From positions 4,048,501 to 4,112,500 of the forward strand of contig NC_019676.1 in NCBI RefSeq assembly GCF_000316625.1: DNA of 64,000 nt. Direction: 5' to 3'. Under the pieces are notes generated by a model. The model had not been told where the DNA came from. It saw only the letters and a list, made by a program, of their open reading frames with translations, and searched no databases. The stretch comes from Nostoc sp. PCC 7107 (GTDB lineage: Bacteria > Cyanobacteriota > Cyanobacteriia > Cyanobacteriales > Nostocaceae). Shown here piece by piece: positions 54,580-63,483 of the stretch. The translations under genes were made by a program, and so were the position numbers. Positions within the stretch are counted from its first letter, which is position 1, and every line of letters begins with the position of its first letter.

Positions 54580-55106
54580 TTGCTCAATACAGTGCCATTA
54601 TCTTGCCTCAGTACGAAAATATTCGTTATTTTGTACAAGATGAGAGTCGATTTGGACTCAAAACCATTGAAGGACGTAAAATTACTCTTCCCGGAGTTAA
54701 GCCTATTGGTGATTGGCAGTGGCAATTTAAAGCGTTCTGGCTATATGGAGCAGTTGAACCACTTACTGGGGAAAGTTTATTTTGGCAGTTTTCTCATGTT
54801 GATACCGAATGCTACCAACAATTTTTGAACGAGTTCGCTGCCTGTTATCCCAAATCACTTAACATTCTCCAAGTTGATAACGGCTTATTTCATCAAGCTA
54901 AACGTTTACAAATTCCAGAGAATATTGTTCTTTTGTTCCAGCCTGCTCATTCTCCTGAACTCAATCCCATAGAGCGCGTTTGGGAATATCTCAAGCAAGA
55001 CTTGAAATGGGAGCTATTTGATAACAGGCGAGCATCTGCAAACCAAGGTTGCTCAACTCCTAGCTCTCCTCACTCCTCAAATTGCTGCTTCTTTGACTGG
55101 TTATGA
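54570..55106 (+). CDS. IS630 transposase, DDE part (second frame), C-terminus frameshifted
   Basis: 178 residues with acidic residues in FVQDESRFG, LQVDNGLFHQAK and SPELNPIERVWEYLK. The listed ATG is only the first after the -1 shift. An apparently extra base near 55026 changes the end: the other frame would read GEHLQTKVAQLLALLTPQIA and stop at 55143-55145, inside the right inverted repeat. The element may be inactive. Confidence 0.8.
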   Translation: MQLIAQYSAIILPQYENIRYFVQDESRFGLKTIEGRKITLPGVKPIGDWQWQFKAFWLYGAVEPLTGESLFWQFSHVDTECYQQFLNEFAACYPKSLNILQVDNGLFHQAKRLQIPENIVLLFQPAHSPELNPIERVWEYLKQDLKWELFDNRRASANQGCSTPSSPHSSNCCFFDWL

Positions 55107-55930
55107 CTTCATCCTCAATGCCTTATCTGTCGCAAACATTTTTTGAATTGGTATTAGATCAAGAGCGCAGTGAGGTACTGCAACAGTTAGAAGATTGGCT
55201 AGAAACGCCGATGTTGGTGCTGGGCTTTGCTTGGTTGGGACTTTTTATTGTTGAGCTAGTTTGGGGACTGAATCCTTTATTAGAAGCGATCGCTGCTATC
55301 ATTTGGATCGCCTTCATCATAGATTTTGGTATCAAATTTCTCCTCGCACCTCACAGAATTTCTTACCTTCGACATAATTGGTTGACCGCTTTTTCACTGT
55401 TTATTCCAGCGCTGCGAATCTTTCGCATTCTGCGAGTCATGCAGTCTTTGCAATCAGTTCATGCGGTTCGAGGGTTACAATTGTTGCGAGTGATGACGCG
55501 AACCAACAAAGGAATGCGAGTCCTGGGAGCCAGTATTGGGCGGCGAGGGTTTGGTTATGTGGTGGGATTAACTGCGATCGTTACTCTAATTGGAGCGGCT
55601 GGAATTTATACGTTTGAGCGCGAACTTCCTGATGGCACTATTACCGATTATGGTACTGCGCTGTGGTGGACAGCAATGGTGATGACTACGATCGGGTCTG
55701 ATTATTTTCCGAAAACGGCAGAAGGGCGGGTACTATGTTTTTTCCTGGCACTGTATGCCTTTGCAATCAGTGGTTATGTGACGGCAACCCTGGCAACATT
55801 TTTTGTGAGTCAGGATGCCGAAAATAATCAAGCAGAACTGGCGGGTGTGAAATCAATTAAAGCCTTGCAAGCAGAAATTACCGCACTGCGAACTGAGATT
55901 CAAGCCTTAGCACGACAAGATTTAGACTAA
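55103..55930 (+). CDS. Voltage-gated ion channel (Ion_trans family), N-terminus replaced by IS sequence
   Basis: 275 residues as an ORF; the first 17 come from the right end of IS630, and native sequence starts at about residue 18 (LDQERSEVLQQLED). Helices S1-S4 follow; S4 is Arg-rich (FRILRVMQSLQ, RGLQLLRVMTRTNKG). The pore has TTIGSDYFP in place of the potassium-channel TVGYGD, so selectivity is uncertain. S6 reads YAFAISGYVTATLATFFV and a short coiled coil ends the protein. It was formerly the third gene of a dnaJ-cbpM-channel operon. Whether translation now starts at 55103 is unknown. Confidence 0.82.
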   Translation: MTSSSMPYLSQTFFELVLDQERSEVLQQLEDWLETPMLVLGFAWLGLFIVELVWGLNPLLEAIAAIIWIAFIIDFGIKFLLAPHRISYLRHNWLTAFSLFIPALRIFRILRVMQSLQSVHAVRGLQLLRVMTRTNKGMRVLGASIGRRGFGYVVGLTAIVTLIGAAGIYTFERELPDGTITDYGTALWWTAMVMTTIGSDYFPKTAEGRVLCFFLALYAFAISGYVTATLATFFVSQDAENNQAELAGVKSIKALQAEITALRTEIQALARQDLD

Positions 55931-56263
55931 TAACTTCCAAAGTATCGCAAATTAAATAAAACCTTGCTTTCATAGAAAATCTTCCTCAAGAACAATACCT
56001 TGGTTAATTTGAAAGGGTAAGCTAACAATAAACTATGTTGCAGGTGGCAAAACGATCGCCATATTAATCAAGCCTTGCTCAAGAATTGAAGTTAAAGGTT
56101 TAAATTTATTTACTTAGACCTATTAATAAGTAGTAAGGTCAAATTATTTGCACATCTCATTTGCCTCTTTACCCTATCCAATCAAGGATACAGAATTAAA
56201 AAATGGAAAATTAATTTTCATAGATACTTAGTTAAATGTAACTAGTGAACAAAGGAGATATCA
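55931..56263. other. AT-rich intergenic stretch, no gene seen
   Basis: About 330 bases between the channel and the eRF1-like gene. No ORF, RNA or clear hairpin. An RBS AAAGGAGAT just before 56264 is the only recognisable signal. Confidence 0.6.
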
Positions 56264-56674
56264 ATGAAAACAAAAGTAGGGCTGTGGATTGACCATAGGA
56301 AAGCTATTGTCGTGGCTGTTACGGAGAAAGGGGAAGAGATAAGAGAGATAATATCAGAAGTAGAAAAACAGCCTCGGCATTCTGGTGATTCACCCCTTAA
56401 AGGTGCTTACGAATCACATCAAGTACCCGCAGATGATAGCCTCCAGAGAAATTTTACGGGACAACTTAATATTTACTATGATGCTGTCATTGCATATATT
56501 CGTGATGCCGAGTCTATGCTGATATTTGGGCCTGGTGAGGCAAAGGATGAACTGAAAAAACGGCTAGAAAAAAATAACCTTGGTAGCCGCATCGTAGATA
56601 TTGAAACAGTGGATAAGATGACAGATCATCAAATCGCGGCGAAGATTCGACAGCACTTTGCCGCGTCGCATTAA
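56264..56674 (+). CDS. eRF1-like/host-attachment-type small protein
   Basis: 136 residues with a strong RBS. It begins KTKVGLWIDHRKAIVVAV, typical of a small bacterial family related to the eRF1 middle domain (also labelled host attachment or translational machinery protein). The centre has DAESMLIFGPGEAKDELKK and the end DHQIAAKIRQHF. No GGQ motif. The role is not established; homologues often sit near stress and Mg-ATPase genes, as here. It lies 90 bp before the ATPase. Confidence 0.7.
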   Translation: MKTKVGLWIDHRKAIVVAVTEKGEEIREIISEVEKQPRHSGDSPLKGAYESHQVPADDSLQRNFTGQLNIYYDAVIAYIRDAESMLIFGPGEAKDELKKRLEKNNLGSRIVDIETVDKMTDHQIAAKIRQHFAASH

Positions 56675-56764
56675 GCCGCAAAAAGGTTTAGCGCCAATCA
56701 GTTGATTAACCCCAAAAAATCAAATCGATGAATCACCAAATTTTCACGTTTTGGAGCTTACTTT

Positions 56765-59428
56765 ATGAAGACGTTAAGCCAGTCTCCCTATTCATCCAAA
56801 AAGCCTAAAACGGGATCTAGCCAGTCTGTAGATTCATCAAAAACGCTCATTGATATTGCTCAACATAATGTGGATGGAGTTCTGCACTTATTTGACACTT
56901 CTTTAGAGGGGTTGAGTGAGACTGAAGCCAAACGGCGATTAGAGAAATCTGGACTAAATGAGATCGCCCGTGAAAAAGCGATCGCGTGGTATGTCCAACT
57001 CCTAAAAACGGTGACTAATCCCCTCTCGCTTTTACTCATTGTTCTGGCGACGATTTCACTGTTAACCGGGAGTCCCACAGCCGCCTTGATCATTTTTGCG
57101 ATGGTGATTTTCGGTGGTTTGCTGCGCTTTTCACAAGAATTTCAGTCGAACAAAGCCGCCGAAAAGCTGCGAGAAATGGTGAGCGCAACAGCAACGGTGA
57201 GTCGCTTGGGTGCCGCACCGAAAAAAGAGAAGGGAATAACAGCAGGAAAAGAAATTGCAGTGAAGCTACTTGTACCTGGTGATGTCATCTTTCTGTCAGC
57301 CGGAGATATGATTCCAGCCGATGTCAGGCTGATTGCGACGAAAGATTTATTCCTCAGTCAGTCAACCCTCACCGGGGAGTCTCTACCCACTGAAAAACAC
57401 GCAGAACTCCCAGATCACAATGAGAAAAACCCACTAGAGTTAGTCAACCTCTGTTTCATGGGTACGGCGGTAGTCAGTGGTTCTGGAACAGCCGTTGTCG
57501 CCGAAACGGGTAGTCATACTTATCTAGCATCACTAGCTAAAACCGTTAGTGGACGCAAACCACGCACGAGCTTTGACAAAGGTGTCAATGGTGTCACCAT
57601 GTTGCTGTTGCGCTTTATGCTGATCATGGCTCCACTAGTCTTTGTGATCAATGGGGTGGTTAAAGGCAATTGGATTGAGGCATTCACCTTCGGTTTATCT
57701 GTAGCTGTAGGACTGGCTCCAGAAATGTTACCTGTGATTGTCACGGCAAATTTGGCCAAGGGGGCAATTACCATGTCTAACAAAAAGGTAATTGTCAAAA
57801 ACATTGATGCAATTCAAGACTTTGGCTCCATGAATATTCTCTGTACTGACAAAACAGGCACTCTCACCCAAGATAAAATCGTTTTACAGAGGCATTTAGA
57901 TCCCTACGGTCAAGAAAGTACAGATGTCCTCAAATATGCTTATCTTAATAGCTTTTACCAAACTGGCTTAAAAAATTTATTGGATATCGCCGTTCTCGAT
58001 CACAATCAAGAACTTGCATCTTTAGACATTGAAAAAAACTACCAGAAATTTGATGAAATTCCCTTTGACTTTGTGCGTCGTCGGATGTCTGTTGTCGTCG
58101 AAGAAATGGGAAAACAGCATATCCTGATTTGCAAAGGTGCAGTTGAAGAAGTCCTCAAAGTCTGCACTCAACTCAAAGTTAATGATCAGGTTTTGCCAAT
58201 GGATGAGTCAGTCCATACCAAGGTTGCTGATTTACAACAAAAACTCAATTCTGAAGGGTTACGGGTAGTCTCGGTGGCATACAAAGTCATGCCAACGGAT
58301 CAATCGCATTATGCCATTACCGATGAGAGTGATTTGATTTTGTTGGGTAACATTGCGTTTCTCGATCCGCCTAAAGATTCCGCAGCCCAAGCAATTAAAG
58401 CTCTCAAACGCAATGGAGTCGATATAAAAATTATCACCGGGGATAATGAAATCATTACTCGTAAAATCTGCAAAGATGTTGGCTTACCTATCCAAAAGGT
58501 TTTATTAGGTAGCGATATTGACTCTTTATCAGATGATGAATTAGCTTCATCTGCTGCAACCACAACTATTTTTGCTAAATTTTCTCCCACTCAAAAAGCC
58601 AAAGTTATTCAGGTGCTGCGAAAAAAAGGCAACATTGTGGGATACATGGGAGATGGGATCAATGATGCAGCCGCTTTGCGGGAGGCAGATGTGGGCATCT
58701 CAGTTGATACGGCGGTCGATATTGCCAAAGAATCGGCAGACATTATTTTGTTAGAAAAAAACTTATTAATCCTGGAATCTGGAGTAATCGAAGGTCGCAA
58801 GACTTTTGCCAATATCATCAAATATATCAGAATGGGTACTAGCTCTAACTTTGGCAATATGTTTAGTGTCTTGGGTGCAAGTGCGATTTTGCCATTTTTA
58901 CCGATGCAGCCAGTACAAATATTAATAAATAATCTCCTATACGACTTTTCGCAAACAGGTATTCCCTTCGATGATGTGGATCGAGATGACCTCGTTAAGC
59001 CACCGAAATGGAAAGTTGATAATATTCAGCGATTTATGATGTTTATCGGCCCGGTTAGCTCCATTTTCGACTATTCCACATTTGCTCTGATGTGGTTTAT
59101 CTTTGGGGCAAACTCTGTAGACAATCAAGCTTTGTTCCAAACGGGTTGGTTTGTGGAAAGTCTGATGACTCAAACGTTGATTATCCATGTCATTCGCACA
59201 GCTAAAATTCCTTTTTTCCAGAGTCGGGCTTCTTTACCGATGCTAATGATCACTGCCACTGTAATGGGAGTGGGAATGTATCTGCCATTTTCGCCAATTG
59301 GATCTAGTTTGGGGTTAGTTCCTTTGCCAGCCGTTTATTTTCTCTGGTTAGCTTTAATCCTAACTTGCTATTGTGTATTGACTCAACTTGTGAAAACTTG
59401 GTTCATCAAGAAATATGGATATACCTAA
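56765..59428 (+). CDS. mgtA: Magnesium-translocating P-type ATPase
   Basis: 887 residues. Phosphorylation motif CTDKTGTLTQDK (Asp near residue 363), actuator STLTGESLP, ATP-binding KGAVEEVLK, hinge MGDGINDAAALREADVGISV, and about ten membrane helices. The late region NNLLYDFSQTGIPFDDVD is characteristic of the MgtA/MgtB group. It imports Mg2+ at low external concentration or in stress. The eRF1-like gene precedes it and a small membrane protein follows by 34 bp. No leader riboswitch is apparent. Confidence 0.92.
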   Translation: MKTLSQSPYSSKKPKTGSSQSVDSSKTLIDIAQHNVDGVLHLFDTSLEGLSETEAKRRLEKSGLNEIAREKAIAWYVQLLKTVTNPLSLLLIVLATISLLTGSPTAALIIFAMVIFGGLLRFSQEFQSNKAAEKLREMVSATATVSRLGAAPKKEKGITAGKEIAVKLLVPGDVIFLSAGDMIPADVRLIATKDLFLSQSTLTGESLPTEKHAELPDHNEKNPLELVNLCFMGTAVVSGSGTAVVAETGSHTYLASLAKTVSGRKPRTSFDKGVNGVTMLLLRFMLIMAPLVFVINGVVKGNWIEAFTFGLSVAVGLAPEMLPVIVTANLAKGAITMSNKKVIVKNIDAIQDFGSMNILCTDKTGTLTQDKIVLQRHLDPYGQESTDVLKYAYLNSFYQTGLKNLLDIAVLDHNQELASLDIEKNYQKFDEIPFDFVRRRMSVVVEEMGKQHILICKGAVEEVLKVCTQLKVNDQVLPMDESVHTKVADLQQKLNSEGLRVVSVAYKVMPTDQSHYAITDESDLILLGNIAFLDPPKDSAAQAIKALKRNGVDIKIITGDNEIITRKICKDVGLPIQKVLLGSDIDSLSDDELASSAATTTIFAKFSPTQKAKVIQVLRKKGNIVGYMGDGINDAAALREADVGISVDTAVDIAKESADIILLEKNLLILESGVIEGRKTFANIIKYIRMGTSSNFGNMFSVLGASAILPFLPMQPVQILINNLLYDFSQTGIPFDDVDRDDLVKPPKWKVDNIQRFMMFIGPVSSIFDYSTFALMWFIFGANSVDNQALFQTGWFVESLMTQTLIIHVIRTAKIPFFQSRASLPMLMITATVMGVGMYLPFSPIGSSLGLVPLPAVYFLWLALILTCYCVLTQLVKTWFIKKYGYT

Positions 59429-59462
59429 TGACCTGTTCTTGTAGTTCAAGAGGATGAAATTT

Positions 59463-60332
59463 ATGAAGTGGCAACAATTAATTCTGGTTTTTATCGCCAG
59501 TATTTGTTTAATATTTGCAGGCAATGCCCTAGCGCAAACTGATATCAATATCAACAATACCAACCTGATTCGCTTTGGTGGCAGTGTAACTGTACCAGAG
59601 AATCAAGTTGTGGAAAATGCTCTGGCTTTTGGGGGGAGTGTTACGGTATCACCTAATGCCAGAGTTTTGGATACAGCGATCGCTTTTGGCGGAGATGTCA
59701 TCCTGAAAAAAAGAGCGCGGGTAGAAGCTGATGCTTACTCCTTTGGCGGCAAAATTGTACAAGAAGAAGGTGCGATCGTTGGTGGTGAACGTTCCACATT
59801 TAGCGAACGACATGGGATGATGTCTGGTTCTAATCAAGGTAGAAGAAGCTTCTTCGCTCAGTCTTCCTTCAGTCCCATTTTGAGAATTAGCGCCGCTGTA
59901 ATCGCAGCTATTCTCGGACTGATTATTTTGCGTACCAATCCACAGTTTCTGCCGAATTTGGCTACAAAATTGCGTCAACACCCCACTTTGGCTGTTCTAT
60001 GGGGAATGGGGGCGATTGTCGCCATTATCTTTGTCAATGTGTTTCTGGCGATTACGCTTATTGGTATTCCCCTGATTCCACTACTAAGTCTGACGGCAAT
60101 TGTTACTTCTCTAGTAGGGTCATTAGGGGTAGCACTTTTTGTCGGTCAAGGCCTATTTAGTAATCGTAATTGGTCGTTACAGCAGCAGTTTTTGGTAGGT
60201 TTAGCGATCGTGACAGTTCTGACACTAATTCCATTTTTCGGAGGGTTAGTAATTTTCTTAGTCAATCTCTTCGGCTTGGGTGTCATATTGCTCTGGCAAT
60301 TTGGTCAAGAAAAACCTCAAATAGCTACTTAA
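59463..60332 (+). CDS. Exported membrane protein with FGG repeat segment
   Basis: 289 residues from ATG 59463, chosen because AGAGG lies about 9 bases upstream; ATG 59454 is too close to that site. A signal peptide ends at about NALAQ. Four repeats follow, each with FGGSV, FGGDV or FGGKI at about 20-residue spacing, like a polymer-forming or beta-helical segment. The second half has four membrane helices. Homologues are annotated only as polymer-forming or hypothetical proteins. It is followed closely (11 bp) by a DUF2807 lipoprotein gene. Confidence 0.75.
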   Translation: MKWQQLILVFIASICLIFAGNALAQTDININNTNLIRFGGSVTVPENQVVENALAFGGSVTVSPNARVLDTAIAFGGDVILKKRARVEADAYSFGGKIVQEEGAIVGGERSTFSERHGMMSGSNQGRRSFFAQSSFSPILRISAAVIAAILGLIILRTNPQFLPNLATKLRQHPTLAVLWGMGAIVAIIFVNVFLAITLIGIPLIPLLSLTAIVTSLVGSLGVALFVGQGLFSNRNWSLQQQFLVGLAIVTVLTLIPFFGGLVIFLVNLFGLGVILLWQFGQEKPQIAT

Positions 60333-60343
60333 GAAGGCAAACA

Positions 60344-61006
60344 ATGAGATCAAAGCTATATAGTTTGGCTGCATCCTTGGCAGCTTTGAGTATGTTTGCA
60401 GCCTGCTCTTTGAACTTGGGTGGGCTTAGAGGATCTGGAATCGTCAAAACTGAATCTAGAGAAGTGGCTGGATTTTCATCCATCTCCTTTAAATCTGTGG
60501 GTAGGGTCAGGGTGCAGCAGACGGGAAAAGAGTCCCTGACTATTAGCGCAGAAGACAACATCCTGCCGCTTTTAGATAGTCGCGTCAAAGATCACATTCT
60601 GTATCTTGGCATTGTCAATGATTCCTCTTTCGCTCCGACCAAGCCGATTGAGTTTGTTTTGCAGGTCAAGAGTCTGAAAAGCTTGCACATAGATGGGGTC
60701 GGCAGTATTGAAGCCAAGGGTATTCAAGGCAAACAGTTATCAGTTTCTCTTGATGGCGTGGGTAGTATGACGATCGCAGGAAGCACTGATGTACTAGACC
60801 TTAGCCTTTCTGGGGTCGGAAGCTTTAAGGGCGAGGAGTTCAAGACTAAACAGGCTACGGTTCGCCATAGCGGCGTGGGGAGTGCAGTAGTCAATGTGAG
60901 TGATCGGTTAGATGCAACTGTATCTGGCGTAGGGTCAGTAGAGTATATTGGTTCTCCCCAAGTTCGGGAATCTGTGAAAGGCGTGGGATCAGTCAAGAAA
61001 CGGTAG
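60344..61006 (+). CDS. DUF2807 (putative auto-transporter adhesin head) lipoprotein
   Basis: 220 residues from ATG 60344. Lipoprotein signal LSMFAACS. The mature protein has the repeated beta-strand pattern of DUF2807: GVGSIEAKGIQGKQLSVSLDG, GVGSMTIAGSTD, GVGSFKGEEF, GVGSAVVNVSD, GVGSVEY; each repeat has GVGS. It is predicted to be a beta-solenoid anchored to a membrane. Function unknown; together with the upstream FGG-repeat protein it may be part of an envelope stress unit. Confidence 0.85.
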   Translation: MRSKLYSLAASLAALSMFAACSLNLGGLRGSGIVKTESREVAGFSSISFKSVGRVRVQQTGKESLTISAEDNILPLLDSRVKDHILYLGIVNDSSFAPTKPIEFVLQVKSLKSLHIDGVGSIEAKGIQGKQLSVSLDGVGSMTIAGSTDVLDLSLSGVGSFKGEEFKTKQATVRHSGVGSAVVNVSDRLDATVSGVGSVEYIGSPQVRESVKGVGSVKKR

Positions 61007-61053
61007 CTTTTGTCAAAAACCAGAATGCAAAATATTACCATTGTCTGCCAAAA

Positions 61054-61638
61054 TCAAAAAATATCCTCATAGATATCTGTCATTGTTAGCTGTAAATTGA
61101 CCGAATTTAAAACTAATTTATCCTCAATTCCCAAAATCTCCTGTGTCCAATTCCCTAGCAAATCTTGACGATAAACTTCCACTTTTATCTCATCTTGCGA
61201 AACTAAAACATACTCCTGTAAACTACCGATAGTCTGATAATTAACCAGCTTTTCACGGCGATGCCTACGGCGGGCTACGCCTACGCTAACCTCGGTACTT
61301 GGTGATAACACCTCAAAAATCACACAAGGATAATTCAGAAAATAGTTATCTCGATCCTCAGAGCTACAAGTAACCACTACATCAGGATAATAAAATATCG
61401 TCTGATTTTGATTAGTAGCGCTTAACTTGACTTTCATATCTGACATAAACACATCGCTTGCCCCACCCCGCAATTGAGAACGTAACCGACTAGCAATATT
61501 TAAAGTAATGATATTGTGCGCCTTACTGCCCCCCGCCATCGCAAAAATTTGACCACCCAAATACTCATGGCGGAGTTCGCTTTTAGTTTCTGCTTCTAAA
61601 TATTCGGCAACCGAGAAAACGGGAATCGGCGATCGCAT
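61054..61638 (-). CDS. Uma2-family putative endonuclease with in-frame repeat insertion
   Basis: 194 residues. Uma2 features: SVAEYLEAE, ELRHEYLGGQIFAM, YPDVVVTC, VIFEVLSPST and SLQEYVLVSQDEIKVEVY, close to the restriction-like fold residues of the family. Between STEVS and REKLVNY it has SVGVARRRHR, encoded by a dispersed repeat (TACGGCGGGCTACGCC near 61267-61282) inserted in frame. Uma2 proteins are abundant in cyanobacteria and their role is not proven. It is convergent with the lipoprotein gene. Confidence 0.85.
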   Translation of the reverse strand: MRSPIPVFSVAEYLEAETKSELRHEYLGGQIFAMAGGSKAHNIITLNIASRLRSQLRGGASDVFMSDMKVKLSATNQNQTIFYYPDVVVTCSSEDRDNYFLNYPCVIFEVLSPSTEVSVGVARRRHRREKLVNYQTIGSLQEYVLVSQDEIKVEVYRQDLLGNWTQEILGIEDKLVLNSVNLQLTMTDIYEDIF

Positions 61639-61730
61639 AACTTTAAATCTGGTTTCTGGCTATCTCTGTTATTATACCTGCGATCAATTTTTGGAATTCT
61701 TTACAAAATCGAGCGTTACGTTATATATCA

Positions 61731-61755
61731 TATTCAATCAATTCATTCAGGAAAT
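61731..61755 (+). repeat. 25-bp repeat, copy 2
   Basis: Identical to 45381-45405. Here it lies 30 bases before the start of a small membrane protein gene. Confidence 0.7.
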
Positions 61756-61785
61756 AGAACAACCATCCATCACACTAAAATCAAT

Positions 61786-62124
61786 ATGGAAAATGAAACA
61801 AAATTGACGCTAATTAAAACCATTCACACGTTGATATGGGTATTCTTCAACTTTGTGATTTTCTATATGCTTTATGCCGCAATTGCAAATAAACTCGATT
61901 TCTGGCTCTGGATTGGTTATGGATTTGTATTTCTAGAAGGACTAACCCTACTGACGTTTAAATTACACTGCCCATTAAATCTGCTTGCCCGAAAATATTC
62001 AAGTTCCAAAAAAGACAATTTTGATATTTATCTTCCAAGTTGGTTAGCCAAATATACTAAATCGATTTATACATCTATTTTTGCAATTATTCTTATCATT
62101 ACAATCTATCAAATTTTGAATTAA
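61786..62124 (+). CDS. Small membrane protein, unknown function
   Basis: 112 residues with three hydrophobic helices (about 12-30, 38-57, 90-110). Between the second and third is a polar stretch starting KLHCPLNLLARKYSSS. No clear family assignment; the layout recalls small DUF-type inner-membrane proteins. No strong RBS. It precedes the DUF6544-like gene by 17 bp, so they are probably co-transcribed. Confidence 0.65.
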   Translation: MENETKLTLIKTIHTLIWVFFNFVIFYMLYAAIANKLDFWLWIGYGFVFLEGLTLLTFKLHCPLNLLARKYSSSKKDNFDIYLPSWLAKYTKSIYTSIFAIILIITIYQILN

Positions 62125-62141
62125 AAATACTGGTGGTAATA

Positions 62142-62888
62142 ATGACTAAACAGATTTCTCTCAATACGCTCTGGGATTTAGCGATATCTAAGGATCGTGT
62201 ATTTGATTCAGACGAATTCGCTCATTTACCAGAAGCAGCAAGACGATATCTCGAACACGCGATCGCTCCTGGAACCAAAATTGCATCTGCGGTGCGATTG
62301 CAGATGCACGGCGAAATCAAATTGAAGAGTTGGATTCCATTCAAAGCAGAGCAAGTTATTTGCTGGGAGCATGGACTGATTTGGAGTGCTACAGCATGGA
62401 TGAATGGTTTGCCAATCGTGGGATCGGATCGGATTATAGACGGTGTAGGTGCTATGCAGTGGAAGCTTTTAGGAATTTTCCCTGTGATGATAGCTTCGGG
62501 TTCCGATATTACACGGTCTGCTGTTGGTCGTCTCCAGTCAGAGTCAATCTGTTTACCATCTGTGTTCTATGGTGATGATGTGACCTGGACAACAATAGAT
62601 TCATCACATTTACATTCGAGTTTCGTACTACAGGATGAGAGAGCAGAACTTGATTTGACTATTGATCAAACAGGTCGGCTCAAAACCGTCAAGTTACCGC
62701 GCTGGGGCAATCCAGAAGGTGCTGAGTTTCATGATGTGGACTTTGGTGCAATTATAGACGATGAAGGTACATTCTCTGGCTACACAATTCCCACACGTCT
62801 GCGAGTTGGATGGTACTTTGGCTCTGAAAGGTTTGAGTCAGAGGGCGAATTTTTCCGAGCCACAATTGATAATGCAATCTATCGCTAG
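62142..62888 (+). CDS. DUF6544/DUF6920-like protein, unknown function
   Basis: 248 residues from ATG 62142, preceded by GGTGG; a GTG at 62133 is in frame. Recognisable features: LPEAARRYLEHAI near the start, the MHGEIKLKSWIPFKAEQVI strand pair, and a late VGWYFGSERF. This layout is that of a conserved bacterial family with no known activity; it may be a lipocalin-like beta barrel. No signal peptide or membrane segment. Confidence 0.65.
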   Translation: MTKQISLNTLWDLAISKDRVFDSDEFAHLPEAARRYLEHAIAPGTKIASAVRLQMHGEIKLKSWIPFKAEQVICWEHGLIWSATAWMNGLPIVGSDRIIDGVGAMQWKLLGIFPVMIASGSDITRSAVGRLQSESICLPSVFYGDDVTWTTIDSSHLHSSFVLQDERAELDLTIDQTGRLKTVKLPRWGNPEGAEFHDVDFGAIIDDEGTFSGYTIPTRLRVGWYFGSERFESEGEFFRATIDNAIYR

Positions 62889-62911
62889 ACTGAGCAAAAA
62901 GCAAAGATGTT

Positions 62912-62961
62912 GTTACGACTAGCAAAATCTGGCTTATGTAGGAATTGCTATTTGCTCTCAC
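62912..62961 (+). pseudogene. Decayed copy of the leader and first codons of the ZIP gene
   Basis: Resembles 51800-51848 (GTTACGACTAGC, then TATGNAGGAATT, then TTTGCTCTCAC), about four-fifths identical by eye with one indel. In the intact locus this contains the ZIP start codon; here an in-frame stop follows quickly. Confidence 0.5.
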
Positions 62962-62976
62962 TATAGAATCCACTTT

Positions 62977-63483
62977 ATGAAAAAAGCATTTTTCTGGACA
63001 CAACCCTTGTTTTTATTGGGAATATCTTTAGTTCTTTATATAATGGCACTTAGCTTGCCAGCACTGGCTTTTGAGATAGTCGAATACAAGACAATATACA
63101 CAAATTCAATTACTATCATGAAGGGGGCTGAAGTGACGATGTGGGGAGTACTTGGATTGTTATTTCTTCAAGCTCCTGCTATTGGTTGGTTAGCTAATCC
63201 ACTTTATTGGCTTTCTTGCAAATTTTTTGTCCAGAAGAAATACTATTTCTCAATAGCTTCTGCTTTTAGTGCAATTATTGTAGGCTTTACCGGCACAATA
63301 TCAACATATTGGTTTCCCTTACCCAATGGTAGTAATCCTGATAGTCAGCTTCTATTAATCAAGTTACTTCCTGGTTTCTGGCTATGGCTTGCGGCTCCTG
63401 CCTTTCTCATGATGATTACTAGTGGATTTGTTTATGGGAAATACAAAAATAGCCTTGAAAACAAAAGTGTAAAATTTCCCTAG
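62977..63483 (+). CDS. Membrane protein of unknown function
   Basis: 168 residues with about four hydrophobic helices: LFLLGISLVLYIMALSLPAL, VTMWGVLGLLFLQAPAIGWL, FSIASAFSAIIVGFTGTI and LPGFWLWLAAPAFLMMITSG. The sequence between helices 1 and 2 carries a polar loop (EYKTIYTNSITIMKG). I do not recognise the family. No convincing RBS. Confidence 0.65.
   Translation: MKKAFFWTQPLFLLGISLVLYIMALSLPALAFEIVEYKTIYTNSITIMKGAEVTMWGVLGLLFLQAPAIGWLANPLYWLSCKFFVQKKYYFSIASAFSAIIVGFTGTISTYWFPLPNGSNPDSQLLLIKLLPGFWLWLAAPAFLMMITSGFVYGKYKNSLENKSVKFP

Larger units (their letters stand above)
54008..55153 (+). mobile_element. IS630-family insertion sequence inside the channel gene
   Basis: Terminal inverted repeats of 26 bp match at 21 positions, both ends starting TACCAATT. 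TTA lies directly outside each end (54005-54007 and 55154-55156), which includes the TA duplicated by this family. The transposase is split at a run of eight A (54550-54557) and carries a further frameshift near 55026. Confidence 0.85.
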
